A stretch of DNA of 6,527 nucleotides. Origin: an uncultured Eubacteriales bacterium. Its GTDB lineage: Bacteria > Bacillota > Clostridia > Peptostreptococcales > Anaerovoracaceae. Shown here one piece after another: positions 5,966 through 6,527 of the stretch. The notes beneath the pieces were generated by a model that was not told the origin of the DNA, did no database searches, and saw only the letters and a program-made list of their open reading frames with translations. The stretch covers positions 1-6,527 of the forward strand of contig CACXCQ010000222.1 in NCBI GenBank assembly GCA_902766185.1. The letters are read 5' to 3'. How positions within the stretch are numbered: position 1 is the first letter of the stretch; each line of letters starts with the position of its first letter. Made by a program: the position numbers and the translations under genes.

Positions 5966-6527
5966 GTGAAAAAAGTTTTGGTACTGGGCGTTGGTGCCCA
6001 GGGAAGTACGGCAGCGAGGAGATTGGATACGGAACCCTTCGTCAGCGAGGTCATCTGCGCTGACTGCGATCCCCAGGCGGTGGAGAGCATCGTCAGCAGG
6101 ATGAGCAAAGGCAGGGGAGTCGTGGTGGACGCCCACGACCTGGACAGCATCGTGGCTGCGGCTGAAGGGGTGGATCTGATCCTGAACGGCCTGCCTTTGG
6201 AATGCACGGAGAACGTGCTGGAGGCAGCGCTGAAGGTAAAGGCGAACTATCAGGACTATGCCGGGACCATCTCTTTGAATAAGATGTGGGAACAGAGCGA
6301 GTTGTTCGATCCGGAGAACGAGCCGGTATTCCAGGATCCGGGGACCCTTGGCTGGTGGCGGAGCATCAAGGCCATGTACGAGATCTACGGGCCGAAGTTC
6401 GAAGCCATCGACAGGCTTGCCATATTCGGAACGGGCTCCGCGCCCGGACTGATCTGCGCGGCGACGAGACACGCCATGCGGTATCTGGACAAGTGCGACA
6501 CGATCTATAACTTCGTCTGGGAGGGCG
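5966..6527 (+). CDS. Second saccharopine dehydrogenase-family oxidoreductase (3' end outside window)
   Basis: 187 codons are visible before the window ends. The start is a GTG at 5966 with GGAGG (5954-5958) 7 bases upstream; an ATG at 5952 is out of frame. VLVLGVGAQGSTAARRL (residues 4-20) is the dinucleotide loop, ICADCD (30-35) ends the second strand with an acidic residue favouring NAD(H), and GTGSAPG (155-161) is the family signature. It is a clear paralog of the protein at 1698, with 23 of about 34 residues identical at the N-terminus. Between the tryptophan at 108 and GTGSAPG it is about 22 residues longer, with an extra segment including DPENEPVFQDPGTLGWW (115-131). Only 21 bases separate it from the TlpA-like gene, so it belongs to the same operon. 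Its codon use is less AGA-biased than that of the first copy. Substrate unknown; a related but distinct substrate, or a heteromeric partnership, is possible. Confidence 0.92.
   Translation, partial: MKKVLVLGVGAQGSTAARRLDTEPFVSEVICADCDPQAVESIVSRMSKGRGVVVDAHDLDSIVAAAEGVDLILNGLPLECTENVLEAALKVKANYQDYAGTISLNKMWEQSELFDPENEPVFQDPGTLGWWRSIKAMYEIYGPKFEAIDRLAIFGTGSAPGLICAATRHAMRYLDKCDTIYNFVWEG

Noticed and set aside
5501..6472. A 323-codon minus-strand frame across the TlpA-like gene and second paralog
   Set aside because: It spans two well-supported plus-strand genes and has no recognisable motif or fitting ribosome site.

Overview
The window reads as a chromosomal stretch of an anaerobic member of the Clostridia (Bacillota) with a GC content clearly above 50%. 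The evidence for this is the C-terminus of a clostridial-type pyruvate, phosphate dikinase, strong GGAGG ribosome binding sites, Rho-independent terminators, a DUF6485-type cysteine protein, a CD1871A-type CXXC mini-protein, and a NapH-like Fe-S membrane protein paired with a TlpA lipoprotein. I cannot name the species from the sequence alone.

Layout: (1) bases 1-282 hold the last 93 codons of pyruvate, phosphate dikinase. A strong hairpin at 341-375 can terminate it and also the AraC-type gene that converges on it. (2) An AraC-family regulator runs on the minus strand (414-1517). Its very good promoter lies in a 180-base divergent intergenic region. (3) Divergent from it is a saccharopine-dehydrogenase-family oxidoreductase (1698-3002), closed by a UUCG-loop terminator at 3028-3055. 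(4) A new sigma-70-type promoter (3068-3097) drives a tight plus-strand operon: EamA/DMT-type transporter (3152-4030), DUF6485-type cysteine-rich protein (4027-4242), 48-residue CXXC membrane mini-protein (4300-4446), polyferredoxin membrane protein (4439-5368), TlpA-like thiol-redox lipoprotein (5384-5944), and a second saccharopine-dehydrogenase-family gene cut by the window end (5966-6527).

How the genes may work together: the two oxidoreductase paralogs flank a transporter and a three-gene redox unit (CXXC mini-protein, NapH-like polyferredoxin, TlpA). The AraC-type protein is the obvious candidate to control the first paralog, through the shared intergenic region. A reasonable inference is that the locus handles an amino-acid-like or opine-like compound: a cytosolic NAD-linked oxidoreductase, a transporter for substrate or product, and a route that carries electrons from cytosolic ferredoxin-type clusters across the membrane to an extracytoplasmic thiol protein. 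The substrate is not readable from the sequence, and no partner such as CcdA/DsbD is present in the window. The least described parts are the redox unit, the paralog pair with its 22-residue length difference, and the small genes with overlapping starts around 4250-4450.
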